A DNA stretch of 45,991 nucleotides, from NCBI GenBank assembly GCA_028867275.1, contig JAGWGU010000007.1, forward strand, positions 1 through 45,991, given 5' to 3'. Below are positions 1-8,940 of the stretch, in pieces (positions within the stretch are counted from its first letter, which is position 1; each line of letters begins with the position of its first letter). The notes below the pieces were generated by a model. That model ran no database searches. It was not told the DNA's origin and saw nothing but the letters and a program-made list of their open reading frames with translations. This stretch comes from Nitrososphaerota archaeon. Its GTDB lineage: Archaea; Thermoproteota; Nitrososphaeria; Nitrososphaerales; Nitrosopumilaceae. Position numbers and translations under genes: made by a program.

Positions 1-911
1 ACATATTTTCGTTTTTTTGATATATAACCAAAATTCTTTATCATCCAAAAAAATACTAGAAATAATGTTTTGAGAAGTGATGGTCCAGTTGTTTTACCTT
101 TGAATCCTTCTGTAGGCGTATTCTTAACTGTCACGCCAAATTTTTTCATTAATCGCACTATAAAAAATCCAAAGAAACCACGAATTGCATAAGGCCATTC
201 AAAGTTTACTAGACGTGTTATGAGTAAATTCTTTAGGCCATGAAAACGCATTATCGCATTCATCTTTCCTATAGTTTGGCCACCCAGATGATAAACTATG
301 GAATCTGGTACCAACAATACACGATGTCCCCATATCCATGCTCTCCATCCAATATCTATATCCTCAAATGAAGCAAAATAATTTTTATCAAAACTTCCAA
401 GTTCAAAAAATGTATTTTTTCTAATCAACATGGAAGCTCCTCTTGCACTTAAAATTGGTCGTATTCCACTAGGTTGTTGATGAGAACTATATGCCATTCC
501 AAGAGTATCTACAAAATCCCCACTTGAATCAACATCACCATTTTGTCGTAGTAAAAGGCTTTGACATATTGCAATTTGGGGATCGCTTTTTACAACATTA
601 ATCAATGCAGTAAGGAAATTTGGAGTAACGATAGTATCATTATTTAAAAATAATATGAATTCACCACTTGCATTTCTTGCTCCAATATTATTTGGTTCTG
701 CAAAACCATAATTTTTATCCAATGTTATTATCTTAACTTTTGGATAAGATGTAGTTATGAATTTCACACTATCATCAGAAGAATTATTATCAATCAATAC
801 AATCTCATAATTTTTATAATCAATTTCTGACAAAGACTTCATACATTTTTCAAGATGATTTTTTCCATTATAGTTTACAACAATAATTGATACTAATGGT
901 TCATTATTCAT
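1..911 (-). CDS. Family 2 glycosyltransferase, 3' end cut by window edge
   Basis: The reading frame begins at an ATG at 911 and stays open for 303 codons to the left edge, so the C-terminus is missing. The N-terminus reads VSIIVVNYNGKNHLEKC, followed by LIDNNSSDDS and FLFLNNDT-like segments. This is the GT-A nucleotide-sugar binding core with an NND in the usual DxD position. Later segments (SARGASMLIRK, FASFEDIDIGWRAW) match the acceptor-side motif with the ED dyad of rhamnosyltransferase-like GT2 enzymes. It should transfer a sugar from a nucleotide donor to a lipid- or protein-linked glycan at the cytoplasmic membrane face. A basic hydrophobic stretch near the visible end may associate with the membrane. 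It is divergent from the fusion gene at 1131. The family is clear; the sugar specificity cannot be read. Confidence 0.9.
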   Translation of the reverse strand, partial: MNNEPLVSIIVVNYNGKNHLEKCMKSLSEIDYKNYEIVLIDNNSSDDSVKFITTSYPKVKIITLDKNYGFAEPNNIGARNASGEFILFLNNDTIVTPNFLTALINVVKSDPQIAICQSLLLRQNGDVDSSGDFVDTLGMAYSSHQQPSGIRPILSARGASMLIRKNTFFELGSFDKNYFASFEDIDIGWRAWIWGHRVLLVPDSIVYHLGGQTIGKMNAIMRFHGLKNLLITRLVNFEWPYAIRGFFGFFIVRLMKKFGVTVKNTPTEGFKGKTTGPSLLKTLFLVFFWMIKNFGYISKKRKY

Positions 912-1130
912 TCTTGTCTTAACTCTTTATAATCATTCTTTATACTTTATTAATTGATTGTATCTCAAATACTAACTTGATCGTAATTTCTTGGCAATAT
1001 TATCAGATATTTTGTAACAACTTGCAAACTATATTGCAAATATAAGAATTCAAGTAGAGATTGTAAATAAATATCAGAAAGAAATTCTGATGAAAGGCTT
1101 ATACGGATAAACACTAGTTATTTCTGTGAA
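912..1130. other. Divergent intergenic region between glycan genes
   Basis: About 220 bp of very AT-rich sequence separate the two divergent genes and must hold both promoters. Several TATA-like stretches are present, but none is clearly better than the background, so no box is assigned. Confidence 0.4.
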
Positions 1131-3320
1131 ATGCCAGACAAACGAAGATCAACAAATAATCATTCTCGCATAGAAGATATGATTTCAACATTACAGAGAA
1201 AATCAGAAGAGTGTAGATCCATTAATGATTATTTGAATCTTGTATTCAATTTTAGTTATGATGGTTACACCATTGCACCTCTTCAGGTAATAGAAGAAAT
1301 TAAATTATTATTAGAAATTCTTTATGAGCTAAAACCAAAAACAATACTTGAGATAGGAACTGCAGCAGGAGGCACTTTATTTTTACTATGCAAAACTGCC
1401 GATCCAAAGGCTACAATCATAAGTGTAGATTTACCTGAAGGAAAGTTCGGTGGTGAACTATATCCAGATTGGAAGAATGATTTTTACAAATCATTTCGCA
1501 CCAAGGAACAGAACTTACATCTCATAAGATCTGATTCTCATAGTGCTGATACTTTCAAAAATATTGTAAAAATACTTGAAACAAAAAAAATTGATTTCAT
1601 ATTGATTGATGGTGATCATACATTAGAAGGCGTAGAAAAAGACTTTGAAATGTATAGTAGACTGGTTTCAGATGAAGGATTTATAGCATTTCACGATATT
1701 AATCCAGGACCAAAGGAGAATGTAGGAGAGGTGCCTGAATTTTGGAAAAAAATGAAATCACAACACGAGACATTGGAAATAATAGATGACAAATTAGGTG
1801 GTACTCCAGGCCTAGGTTTACTTTTTATACATTTCTCAAAAGATAGATTAAGATATATAACAATAATAAAAAAATTACTCAAGTTCAAAGAGTCGCAACT
1901 AGACATTTGTAGAACCAAATTAAATAAAATTAGAGCAAACAAAGGATATAAAATTATTCGATTCTGTCGTTCAAAGATATACAAATTATTAAGAAATAGA
2001 TCGGTACGTACTCTCAAGGAGAACATATTGGTCAGTGTAAAAGTAATAAAAACTGAAGGCATGGGTTCATTTTTAATGCATGCTCAAGGAAAAATCAAGA
2101 GGAGAGAGTTTAAAATAAAATCACCTCAATCGTATTATGTCTCATCAAACAAAGTTCAAGATGAACAGAAATCAATATTAGCGGAGCATTTGTTCTCTGA
2201 AGGTCCTAAGCAAGTCAATTTCTACAATCAAAAATTCAATGTCGGTGTCGTAATACCAAAAAAAGATGAACAAACTTCTTTTAGGATCAAAATGAGTACT
2301 CAAAAGGGAATAAACCTAAACATATCATCAACATCATCTGAATCAAATGACTTAATTTTATTCATGAACAAGCATTACATGCCCTTAACAGACCATATGA
2401 TTTATGATTGCTGTAAGATCTTTCAGGATAACCCAGAAATAGGAATTGTGTCTGTAAGAGAAATTCCTAGTGTCAATTCAGATATAGCATATTCTTATTT
2501 TCTGAAAAAAAAATATGGTTCTTTTACTTCTGATAGAATAGTTTTAGAAAAAAATAATAATCAACTTAGCGATCAAGAAAAAGATATACTTACAAGTATT
2601 ACTGAATCTTGTTTTTTATACAATAATAAAATTTTCTCTAAATACAAATTGGATAAAAATCAAGATACGCCATATCCAGACATATTGATGACAATTCTAA
2701 ATAAAGGTTATAAAATAGTTCAATTGAATTTTACAGGAGTTATTTATTCTAAAGAAAGAACAACACTACATTATTTGAAACATGGATATGATTTTGCAAT
2801 TAATACTTCTTCAGCATATAAAAAAATTGATTTCGAAACTTTAAAAATATCAAGTTTTGTAGACCTGTCAAGTCACATTTTAGGACTTTATACTTCTCTT
2901 TGTAATGCTATAGACGTATTAGACCAAAATGAAGCAGATTATGACATTAGTACAACATTTTACTTAGTAACTAGTAATTTATTAAAATTTTCTAAGAACA
3001 AGAACAAAAAAAAATACAAATCGTCCGACAAAATACTTGATGATTTATTTACCAAGTTTACTAAAACAAATTATAAAGCAGAACAAGAAAGTTACCTTTT
3101 GCAACAATATGTGGATTCATTAAAAGATTTTGAATATTTCATTAAAGAAACTTATCCAAATCTAAAAAATATTAGGAAGAAACTAATTGATTCCTTCTAC
3201 AAAATTTTTGCAGAAATATCAGGGAGAAATATAGGAGCATTTGCATTTTATTTCAAAACAAAGAGAACATCAGATGAAGATCTTACTAATTTTAAAAAAC
3301 TTCTAGATGACTCACTATGA
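1131..3320 (+). CDS. Fused SAM methyltransferase and degenerate GT2-like protein
   Basis: This 729-residue protein has an N-terminal class I methyltransferase of the CmcI/Methyltransf_24 type: motif I ILEIGTAAGGT at residues 72-82, a SVD acid strand near 100, and FILIDGDHTLEGVEKDF near 155-172 followed by FHDI. After a basic linker (about 250-350), residues of about 370-560 resemble a GT-A fold glycosyltransferase. The strand NDLILFMNKHY corresponds to the DxD strand but reads NKH, and GYKIVQLNFTGVIYSKE resembles the last GT2 strand. The remaining C-terminus is helical and Lys-rich. I infer an active methyltransferase and an inactive or binding-only sugar domain. It overlaps the next gene by 4 bp (ATGA), so the two are translationally coupled. 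Alternative: two genes fused recently. Confidence 0.75.
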   Translation: MPDKRRSTNNHSRIEDMISTLQRKSEECRSINDYLNLVFNFSYDGYTIAPLQVIEEIKLLLEILYELKPKTILEIGTAAGGTLFLLCKTADPKATIISVDLPEGKFGGELYPDWKNDFYKSFRTKEQNLHLIRSDSHSADTFKNIVKILETKKIDFILIDGDHTLEGVEKDFEMYSRLVSDEGFIAFHDINPGPKENVGEVPEFWKKMKSQHETLEIIDDKLGGTPGLGLLFIHFSKDRLRYITIIKKLLKFKESQLDICRTKLNKIRANKGYKIIRFCRSKIYKLLRNRSVRTLKENILVSVKVIKTEGMGSFLMHAQGKIKRREFKIKSPQSYYVSSNKVQDEQKSILAEHLFSEGPKQVNFYNQKFNVGVVIPKKDEQTSFRIKMSTQKGINLNISSTSSESNDLILFMNKHYMPLTDHMIYDCCKIFQDNPEIGIVSVREIPSVNSDIAYSYFLKKKYGSFTSDRIVLEKNNNQLSDQEKDILTSITESCFLYNNKIFSKYKLDKNQDTPYPDILMTILNKGYKIVQLNFTGVIYSKERTTLHYLKHGYDFAINTSSAYKKIDFETLKISSFVDLSSHILGLYTSLCNAIDVLDQNEADYDISTTFYLVTSNLLKFSKNKNKKKYKSSDKILDDLFTKFTKTNYKAEQESYLLQQYVDSLKDFEYFIKETYPNLKNIRKKLIDSFYKIFAEISGRNIGAFAFYFKTKRTSDEDLTNFKKLLDDSL

Positions 3321-4519
3321 AAGTACTGTATGTGGTTCATCAGTTTTTTCCTGAGCATCATACCGGAACTGAAAGATTAACTCTTCAAATAGCTAAACAA
3401 ATCCAACTCATGGGAAATTTTGTTTCTGTGTTAACATATGAATCAAACCAAAACATCCAAGGTTTTGAACATCTTGATGAGCATGTAATGAAAAAAGAAT
3501 TCCAGTTTGAAACAATTCCAGTAGTTGCATTCAAAACTGATCATATTAAGGATATCATTATTTTCAATGATCTGCTAAAAGAATATCTCATAGACATGAT
3601 AAAAAAATTTGACATAGTACACATTACGCACCCAATGCGGATGGGCATAGTTGTAAAGATCTGCAAGGATCTACACATTCCCACTGTTTTAACAATAACA
3701 GACAATTGGCTTTTGTGTCCACAAAGATTACTTACAAAGGACTTGAAACTATGTGATGGACCAAATGAGGGACGGAGATGCATGAGTATATGTAATTATG
3801 ATGAAAAAATTCTATCCAGATATAAGGATGCAAAATTTCTTTTTGACAACGTAGATAAAATTTTTGCAGGTTGTGAATTTTTACAAGAATCATTTCAATT
3901 AAATGAATGGAAAAAAGAGATCAATCTTAACACATTTTCGATGGATTATTCATATGTAAAACCAGAAAAGGAACCCGATAAAATTGTTTTTAGTTTCATA
4001 GGGTCATTGACATGGGAAAAGGGTGCACATGTATTAATTAATGCCTTTAAAAAAAATGAAAATAAGAACATCAAGCTTAAGATATATGGAAGCGGAGTAG
4101 AAGGTGATTTTACTACTGCCAGGCTTTTGCAGTTAGCTAAAGATGATAAAAGAATAGAATTTTGTGGGACATTTAATTATGAAGATCTGCCAACAATTAT
4201 GAGCGATATTTCTGTAGTGGTGATTCCGTCAACATATAAGGAAATTTATCCACTGGTGATGCAGATTGGATTGGCATATAGAAAACCAATTATAGCATCA
4301 AGAATTGGAGGTTTGCCTGAGGCGGTAAAGAATGGAATCAATGGTTATCTTTTCGATATTGGAAACGTAGATCAACTTGCCAAAATAATTGCAGAAATAT
4401 CTGCTAATCCAGACTTGATTGTAAAATTGAAACAAAATATTACTGATCCACCCAGAGTTGAGGAGGAAGCATTAAAGTATGAATGCGTCTACAATGAATT
4501 GTTATTTCGTAGACATTAA
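3317..4519 (+). CDS. Family 4 glycosyltransferase
   Basis: This 400-residue GT-B protein begins MKVLYVVHQFFPEHHTGTER, typical of GT4 enzymes with a Gly-Thr-Glu acceptor loop. The C-terminal half carries SFIGSLTWEKGAHVLINAF (start of the donor domain), IPSTYKEIYPLVMQIGLA (the E-x7-E region) and GGLPEAVKNGINGYLF. A cysteine cluster (LLCPQ, LCDGPNEGRRCMSIC) around residues 130-155 is often seen in GT4 proteins with an inserted Cys-rich loop and might bind metal. The gene starts inside the stop codon of the upstream fusion gene, so they form one operon. It ends tail to tail with the epimerase gene, overlapping it by 4 bp. It probably adds a sugar to an extracellular glycan or S-layer oligosaccharide; the donor is unknown. 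Confidence 0.9.
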   Translation: MKVLYVVHQFFPEHHTGTERLTLQIAKQIQLMGNFVSVLTYESNQNIQGFEHLDEHVMKKEFQFETIPVVAFKTDHIKDIIIFNDLLKEYLIDMIKKFDIVHITHPMRMGIVVKICKDLHIPTVLTITDNWLLCPQRLLTKDLKLCDGPNEGRRCMSICNYDEKILSRYKDAKFLFDNVDKIFAGCEFLQESFQLNEWKKEINLNTFSMDYSYVKPEKEPDKIVFSFIGSLTWEKGAHVLINAFKKNENKNIKLKIYGSGVEGDFTTARLLQLAKDDKRIEFCGTFNYEDLPTIMSDISVVVIPSTYKEIYPLVMQIGLAYRKPIIASRIGGLPEAVKNGINGYLFDIGNVDQLAKIIAEISANPDLIVKLKQNITDPPRVEEEALKYECVYNELLFRRH

Positions 4520-5418
4520 TTTTCCAAATACCACTGTATTGTTTTCTTAATTCCATCCTCAATCAAAGTTTTTGGTGTATATCCCAGAATTTTTTCAAGT
4601 TTGTCAATAGACGGTTTAAAATTAATAGTTTCAGCCTCCCTCATTGGTAAATATTCTATTGCCAGATTTGTACCAACTATCTTTGAGACTTCTTTAGTGA
4701 AATCTTCTATTGTCATGGTATTCTTAGAGCCTACATTGAAAATCTCTCCTGAGGATTTTTTATTGTCTAAAACCAAATTAATCACTTCTACCACATCATC
4801 AACATAAACATAGTTCAACCTTTGATTACCTCCCAGCATAGTAATTTTATGCTTGGTAATCGCATCTTTTATAATCACTTGAGATCCATATTGATCTCCT
4901 TCAGGACCATAAACATTTGTAAGTCGTAAAATTGTATAATCTAAGCCATGTTTCTGATTTTCTTGTTTTACCAATATTTCACCGAGCATTTTTGTTATGC
5001 CGTATACATTATTGGGATTTGTAGGGTCTTCTTCTTTACTTTCATCATGTATGGTTTCCCCATATACCTCACGAGATGAAATAAAAATTAATTTGCATTT
5101 TATTGTTGAACATGCAGTAATTACATTAAATGTTCCATACACATTGGTCTTAAAAGCAGTTTCAGGATCTTCATTGCATTTTTTCAAACCTGTTAACGCT
5201 GCTAAATGAATCACTACATCTGGCCTATGTTTTTTCAATATGTCAAAAATTTTATTCTCGTACAGTTCTCCCTCTTCAAATATAACTTTATTCAGTAGAT
5301 ATGGAATTGCCAAGATATCTTTGTGTCTGGAGTAGACTATAACCTCATGAAAATTAGAATATTTTCTTATGAATCTTCTTCCAATAAAACCTAGACCGCC
5401 AACAAGCAGAACTTTCAT
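4516..5418 (-). CDS. NAD-dependent sugar epimerase/dehydratase
   Basis: This 300-residue extended short-chain dehydrogenase has the Rossmann motif GGLGFIG at 7-13, HLAALTG at 71-77, and the catalytic Ser-Tyr-Lys set: FISS at 112-115 and YGITK at 139-143. NVYGPEGDQYGSQVI fits the nucleotide-sugar binding region, and FNVGS follows before the C-terminus. Such enzymes act on UDP- or dTDP-sugars by epimerisation, dehydration or reduction, in the cytoplasm. The C-terminus meets the GT4 gene tail to tail with a 4-bp overlap. It probably supplies an activated sugar to the surrounding glycosyltransferases. The exact reaction cannot be decided from motifs; UDP-glucose 4-epimerase and dTDP-4-dehydrorhamnose reductase-like roles are both possible. 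Confidence 0.88.
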   Translation of the reverse strand: MKVLLVGGLGFIGRRFIRKYSNFHEVIVYSRHKDILAIPYLLNKVIFEEGELYENKIFDILKKHRPDVVIHLAALTGLKKCNEDPETAFKTNVYGTFNVITACSTIKCKLIFISSREVYGETIHDESKEEDPTNPNNVYGITKMLGEILVKQENQKHGLDYTILRLTNVYGPEGDQYGSQVIIKDAITKHKITMLGGNQRLNYVYVDDVVEVINLVLDNKKSSGEIFNVGSKNTMTIEDFTKEVSKIVGTNLAIEYLPMREAETINFKPSIDKLEKILGYTPKTLIEDGIKKTIQWYLEN

Positions 5419-5768
5419 TGTTTTGATAAAATATACCAGATAAAAATAGTTGTTGGAAATTTACTCATAAGAATTAATAAATCAGCTTTTTCTGAATAAT
5501 ACTTTCCATCGTTAATACAGATATAGTCACAATATACAATATATTACAAACGGTTTTGCAGAAATTTCTTCTTCAATAAGAAATCATGCTGATCCCTAGT
5601 TTCTTTCAAGTTATCACTGAAACTTGTAATTATAGTATGTCAAGCATAAATTTTGTTAGATGTTTATGTTTTTCTTATCAAACGGAAAGACAGGAAACTC
5701 TTTAATTTGTCCACCTAAAGTAGAGTTTGTGTTACATTATATGAGTAAAGATCAGGAATTTTGAAAAA
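5419..5768. other. Gene-free divergent spacer, 350 bp
   Basis: No convincing coding frame is visible on either strand. The region is strongly AT-rich and separates divergent genes. A TATA-like cattatatga lies at 5735-5744, about 25-34 bp before the methyltransferase start at 5769. A short hairpin (ATTTCTT with AAGAAAT) occurs near 5567-5588; its significance is unclear. Confidence 0.45.
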
Positions 5769-6665
5769 ATGGGAATTGACATACATGGATTAAATTTTTT
5801 AAGATATGCATTAAAGAGGAGTGGGAGATTTGGGAAAACTGCAATGATTGGAAGGCAATCAATAGCCATTCCTAGGAAAAAAGACATTAAAAAAATACTT
5901 AATCTTACAAAAGAAGTAGATTACGGAGTATTTTGTGAAGAGATCTTACGTATTAATTTTGGAGCTGTGAATGTAGATTCATATGATTTTTCGGATTATG
6001 AAGGAGCAACGCACATATGCGATATGAATAAACCGCTCCCACCTCATCTAATCAATCATGAACACAAGTATGACACAGTTATTGATTTCGGTAGTCTGGA
6101 ACATATCTTTAATCTCCCTCAAGCATTAAAAAATCTCTCAACGATGTGCCATGATGGTGGAGTAATACTTCATGTTCTTCCTGCAAATAATTGGTGCGGC
6201 CATGGATTTTGGCAGTTCTCTCCAGAATTATTTTATTCACTTTATTCAGAAGATAATGGATATGCTGAAACGGAAGTTTTCTTTGCAGATTTAAATGACA
6301 ATAAACATTGGTATAAAGTTAAGAAACCAGAGAACGGAATTAGACGGCTTCTAGAAAATTGTTCGCAAGTTTATGTTCTTGTTCGGACAAAAAAAATAAG
6401 AAACTTTTCACATGATAATGTTCAACAATCGGATTATATTCATAATTGGAAGAACAAAAATTTCAACGACTTGGATACTATACAATCTTTTAGAAAAATA
6501 AAAAAGTTTGTAAAAAATCATCATTTTCTGTCATCGTATTTCAGAAAAACAAAGAAGTTCACATCTACTATTCAGGGGAAGGTACACAACATTAAACATT
6601 CAAAAGATTTATCGAATAGAAATGTTCATTTGATAAAAAGGACAGTTCAAGAGTGGATAGATTAA
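5769..6665 (+). CDS. Putative class I SAM methyltransferase of glycan region
   Basis: The 298-residue product has only the second half of a recognisable Rossmann methyltransferase. YDTVIDFGSLEHIFNLPQAL (about 96-116) corresponds to the motif II/post-II region, where SLEHIF resembles the common SLEHV pattern. GGVILHVLPANNWCGHGFWQFSP (about 135-158) matches the following strand and loop. The first 90 residues are basic and carry no clean GxGxG motif. The last 90 residues are Lys-rich. Methyltransferases of this look occur in polysaccharide clusters, where they methylate sugars. It stands alone, divergent from the epimerase on its left and convergent with galE-like 6782 on its right. The fold is fairly sure; activity and substrate are not. 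Confidence 0.65.
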   Translation: MGIDIHGLNFLRYALKRSGRFGKTAMIGRQSIAIPRKKDIKKILNLTKEVDYGVFCEEILRINFGAVNVDSYDFSDYEGATHICDMNKPLPPHLINHEHKYDTVIDFGSLEHIFNLPQALKNLSTMCHDGGVILHVLPANNWCGHGFWQFSPELFYSLYSEDNGYAETEVFFADLNDNKHWYKVKKPENGIRRLLENCSQVYVLVRTKKIRNFSHDNVQQSDYIHNWKNKNFNDLDTIQSFRKIKKFVKNHHFLSSYFRKTKKFTSTIQGKVHNIKHSKDLSNRNVHLIKRTVQEWID

Positions 6666-6781
6666 ATTCCTACAACCATGACACATCAGACTCTAATTGT
6701 TATGATAGTTTTCAATACAATCCAGAGTAGTTATTTAAGCAACCTTAATTTCTCATAAATACCACATAATGAATTATATTT

Positions 6782-7693
6782 TTACTTGTTCATAGAGCGA
6801 ACAAATGTAGTTATCCAATTTTCTAATTTAGTTTTTGGTTTCCATTTAAGCAATGATTTTGCTAGTGATATGTCAGCTTGGCTTGTGTATACATCACCTA
6901 CAAGAGGAGCATCATAAATAGGCACAATAGATAATCCAGATGCATTTATAATCATTGTAGCGAGGTCAAGAATTGATGTTGCTACTCCAGTTCCAATATT
7001 GAAAAATCTTTGTTTTGTCTTACTTTTCATTGCAAGTAGATTAGCTGTCACAACATCTCCTACATATACAAAATCTCTTACCTGCAAACCATCTCCATGT
7101 ATTAATGGAGGTTTATGTTTAGATACATTTTCCAGAAATTTTGTTATCACTCCAGCATATGCAACATTTTGCCTCGGCCCATAAACGTTAAAGTATCGTA
7201 ATCCTATTATTTGTGTTCCAAGCTGTGAATACTTTTCTGCAAGTAGTTCTGCTTTCATTTTAGTTTCTCCATAAGGGTTTTGTGGTTTTCGCTCAGAGTT
7301 TTCTGTAATAGGAATTTTGTTTATATTTCCATAAACTGCAGCGCTACTAGCAAATACCACTCTTATTCCCAACTCTTTAGCAATCATGAAAATATTTTCT
7401 GTACCAATAACATTAACATTGTAATATTCAGTTTTTTTTTTAAAAGATTCTTGTACTGAGGTGAGAGATGCTTCATGAAATATTCCATCTACATTTTTGG
7501 CAATCTCTTTTAGTTTTTTTTGTTCAAGAATATTTAATTTAAAAAACTCCACTTGGTGTTTTGAGTTACTTATATTCTCAAGTTTTCCACTATGTAAATC
7601 ATCAACAACGACAACAGAATGTTTATGTTTTACCAGATATTCTATAAGATGACTGCCAATAAATCCAGCACCGCCAGTTACAAGAAATTTCAT
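6782..7693 (-). CDS. galE: UDP-glucose 4-epimerase-like NAD-dependent epimerase
   Basis: This 303-residue extended SDR has GGAGFIGSH at 7-15, an Asp-Asp pair (VVVVDDLHSG) at the NAD ribose site around 30-32, and catalytic FASSAAVYG and YGETK (Tyr141, Lys145). YFNVYGPRQ and GDGLQVRDFVYVGDV are the substrate and cofactor contacts of the GalE-like group. It should interconvert UDP-glucose and UDP-galactose, or the N-acetyl or uronic-acid counterparts. It lies on the same strand as the downstream-coordinate GT4 gene (gap 166 bp). It is surely an NDP-sugar epimerase; galactose specificity is only the family default. Confidence 0.88.
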   Translation of the reverse strand: MKFLVTGGAGFIGSHLIEYLVKHKHSVVVVDDLHSGKLENISNSKHQVEFFKLNILEQKKLKEIAKNVDGIFHEASLTSVQESFKKKTEYYNVNVIGTENIFMIAKELGIRVVFASSAAVYGNINKIPITENSERKPQNPYGETKMKAELLAEKYSQLGTQIIGLRYFNVYGPRQNVAYAGVITKFLENVSKHKPPLIHGDGLQVRDFVYVGDVVTANLLAMKSKTKQRFFNIGTGVATSILDLATMIINASGLSIVPIYDAPLVGDVYTSQADISLAKSLLKWKPKTKLENWITTFVRSMNK

Positions 7694-7859
7694 AATGATG
7701 GTTTTACAATCACATCTTTAAATCTTGCAACAAATAAGAATAGATTCCTAAACCTAAAAAATCAATAGTTACAATCACACTCTGGTTTTTATTATCAGAT
7801 TACTTTATCAACACCGTATTAACATATTATAAACAACATAATCAAGAAAAAAGGTTGTA

Positions 7860-8876
7860 CTACAACAGAGATTCGTAGATATTCAAGTAAAGTTTTCCAA
7901 CGTGTGACCAATCATATTTTTGTACTTTGTTAAATGCCTCTTCACTCAGATTAATCGATTTTTGTTTATCAGATAACAATTCAATTAATTTTTCCAATAT
8001 CTTTTGTGGAGAGTTTGGTTCTATCATAATACCACTTTTGTTATTTTCAAGCAATTCGTTGTTACCACCTACATTTGTTGTAATTATGGGTGTTTTACAA
8101 GCCATAGCCTCAAGAAGTGTAGAGCTTATTCCTTCAACAAGAGATGGTTGAATTAAGATATCAGAACCGCCTATCAAAGATATGGTTCTTTCTTTTTCTA
8201 CATGGCCCATTAAATGAATATTTGAATACAATTTTGTTACTTGTCTTATTTTTTCTTCCTCGGGACCAGAACCCAATATTAAAAGATGAATGTCTTTTGG
8301 AAGATTTTTTGATACTTCTAGCAAGTCAGATATTCCTTTTTCTTTTGAGAGCCTTCCTGCAAAAATTATTTGTTTATCATACAGCCTTTCCTTTTTTTTA
8401 GGCAATAATGCGATATCAATTGCATTCGGTACAAGAGAAACCTTGAATCCTAATTTTGTATAATAATCATAAGATTCTTTTGATACTACAGTTATTGCGT
8501 CTGCCCATGTTAATGCATTTTTTTCATAGGAAGTGGAGATATTACTAGTAGTTTTACCGTATAATACATCAATCTGTTTTGAGTAGACTCCATGCAATGT
8601 TAGTATTTTCTTACCAGATGCATGCTTCATGGGTAATGCGGATGGTAAATTATGTGCATGTACAATATCATGTCCTTTCTTGAATTTTGTTTTCAAAAAT
8701 GCAGATATCATAAAGCTTGGATTTTTGAGCCCTTTCATTGGCAAGGTAAATGTGTTTTCAGATGAAATAACATCCACATCATGATTATTTATTTTTAGAA
8801 AGTTAGTGAGGCCTTGTACGTGTTGAGCAATTCCTCCTATACCTGTTTGTGTTGGCGATATAATCAGAACACGCAT
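7860..8876 (-). CDS. Family 4 glycosyltransferase next to tetraether synthase
   Basis: The 338-residue GT-B protein starts MRVLIISPTQTGIGGIAQHV, with the Gly-Gly-Ile acceptor loop of GT4 enzymes. The donor domain begins IIFAGRLSKEKGISDLLEV, continues through LLILGSGPEEEKI, and carries the conserved PSLVEGISSTLLEAMACKTPII with the E-x7-E pair. GGNNELLENNKSGIM follows. It is read on the same strand as the tetraether synthase gene and starts 64 bp after that gene's stop. They may therefore share a transcript, which raises the possibility that it glycosylates a lipid headgroup rather than an S-layer glycan. That last step is inference. The enzyme class is secure. Confidence 0.9.
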   Translation of the reverse strand: MRVLIISPTQTGIGGIAQHVQGLTNFLKINNHDVDVISSENTFTLPMKGLKNPSFMISAFLKTKFKKGHDIVHAHNLPSALPMKHASGKKILTLHGVYSKQIDVLYGKTTSNISTSYEKNALTWADAITVVSKESYDYYTKLGFKVSLVPNAIDIALLPKKKERLYDKQIIFAGRLSKEKGISDLLEVSKNLPKDIHLLILGSGPEEEKIRQVTKLYSNIHLMGHVEKERTISLIGGSDILIQPSLVEGISSTLLEAMACKTPIITTNVGGNNELLENNKSGIMIEPNSPQKILEKLIELLSDKQKSINLSEEAFNKVQKYDWSHVGKLYLNIYESLL

Positions 8877-8940
8877 TAATGTAAACTTTAGTTATTGATC
8901 TAATAAGGTATTAGATTAGGTTGTGAAATTGTAGTTGGAT

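Noticed and set aside
1691-2062. 123-codon minus-strand frame inside the methyltransferase fusion gene
   Set aside because: It lies entirely under a longer frame with clear methyltransferase motifs and has no family signature of its own.
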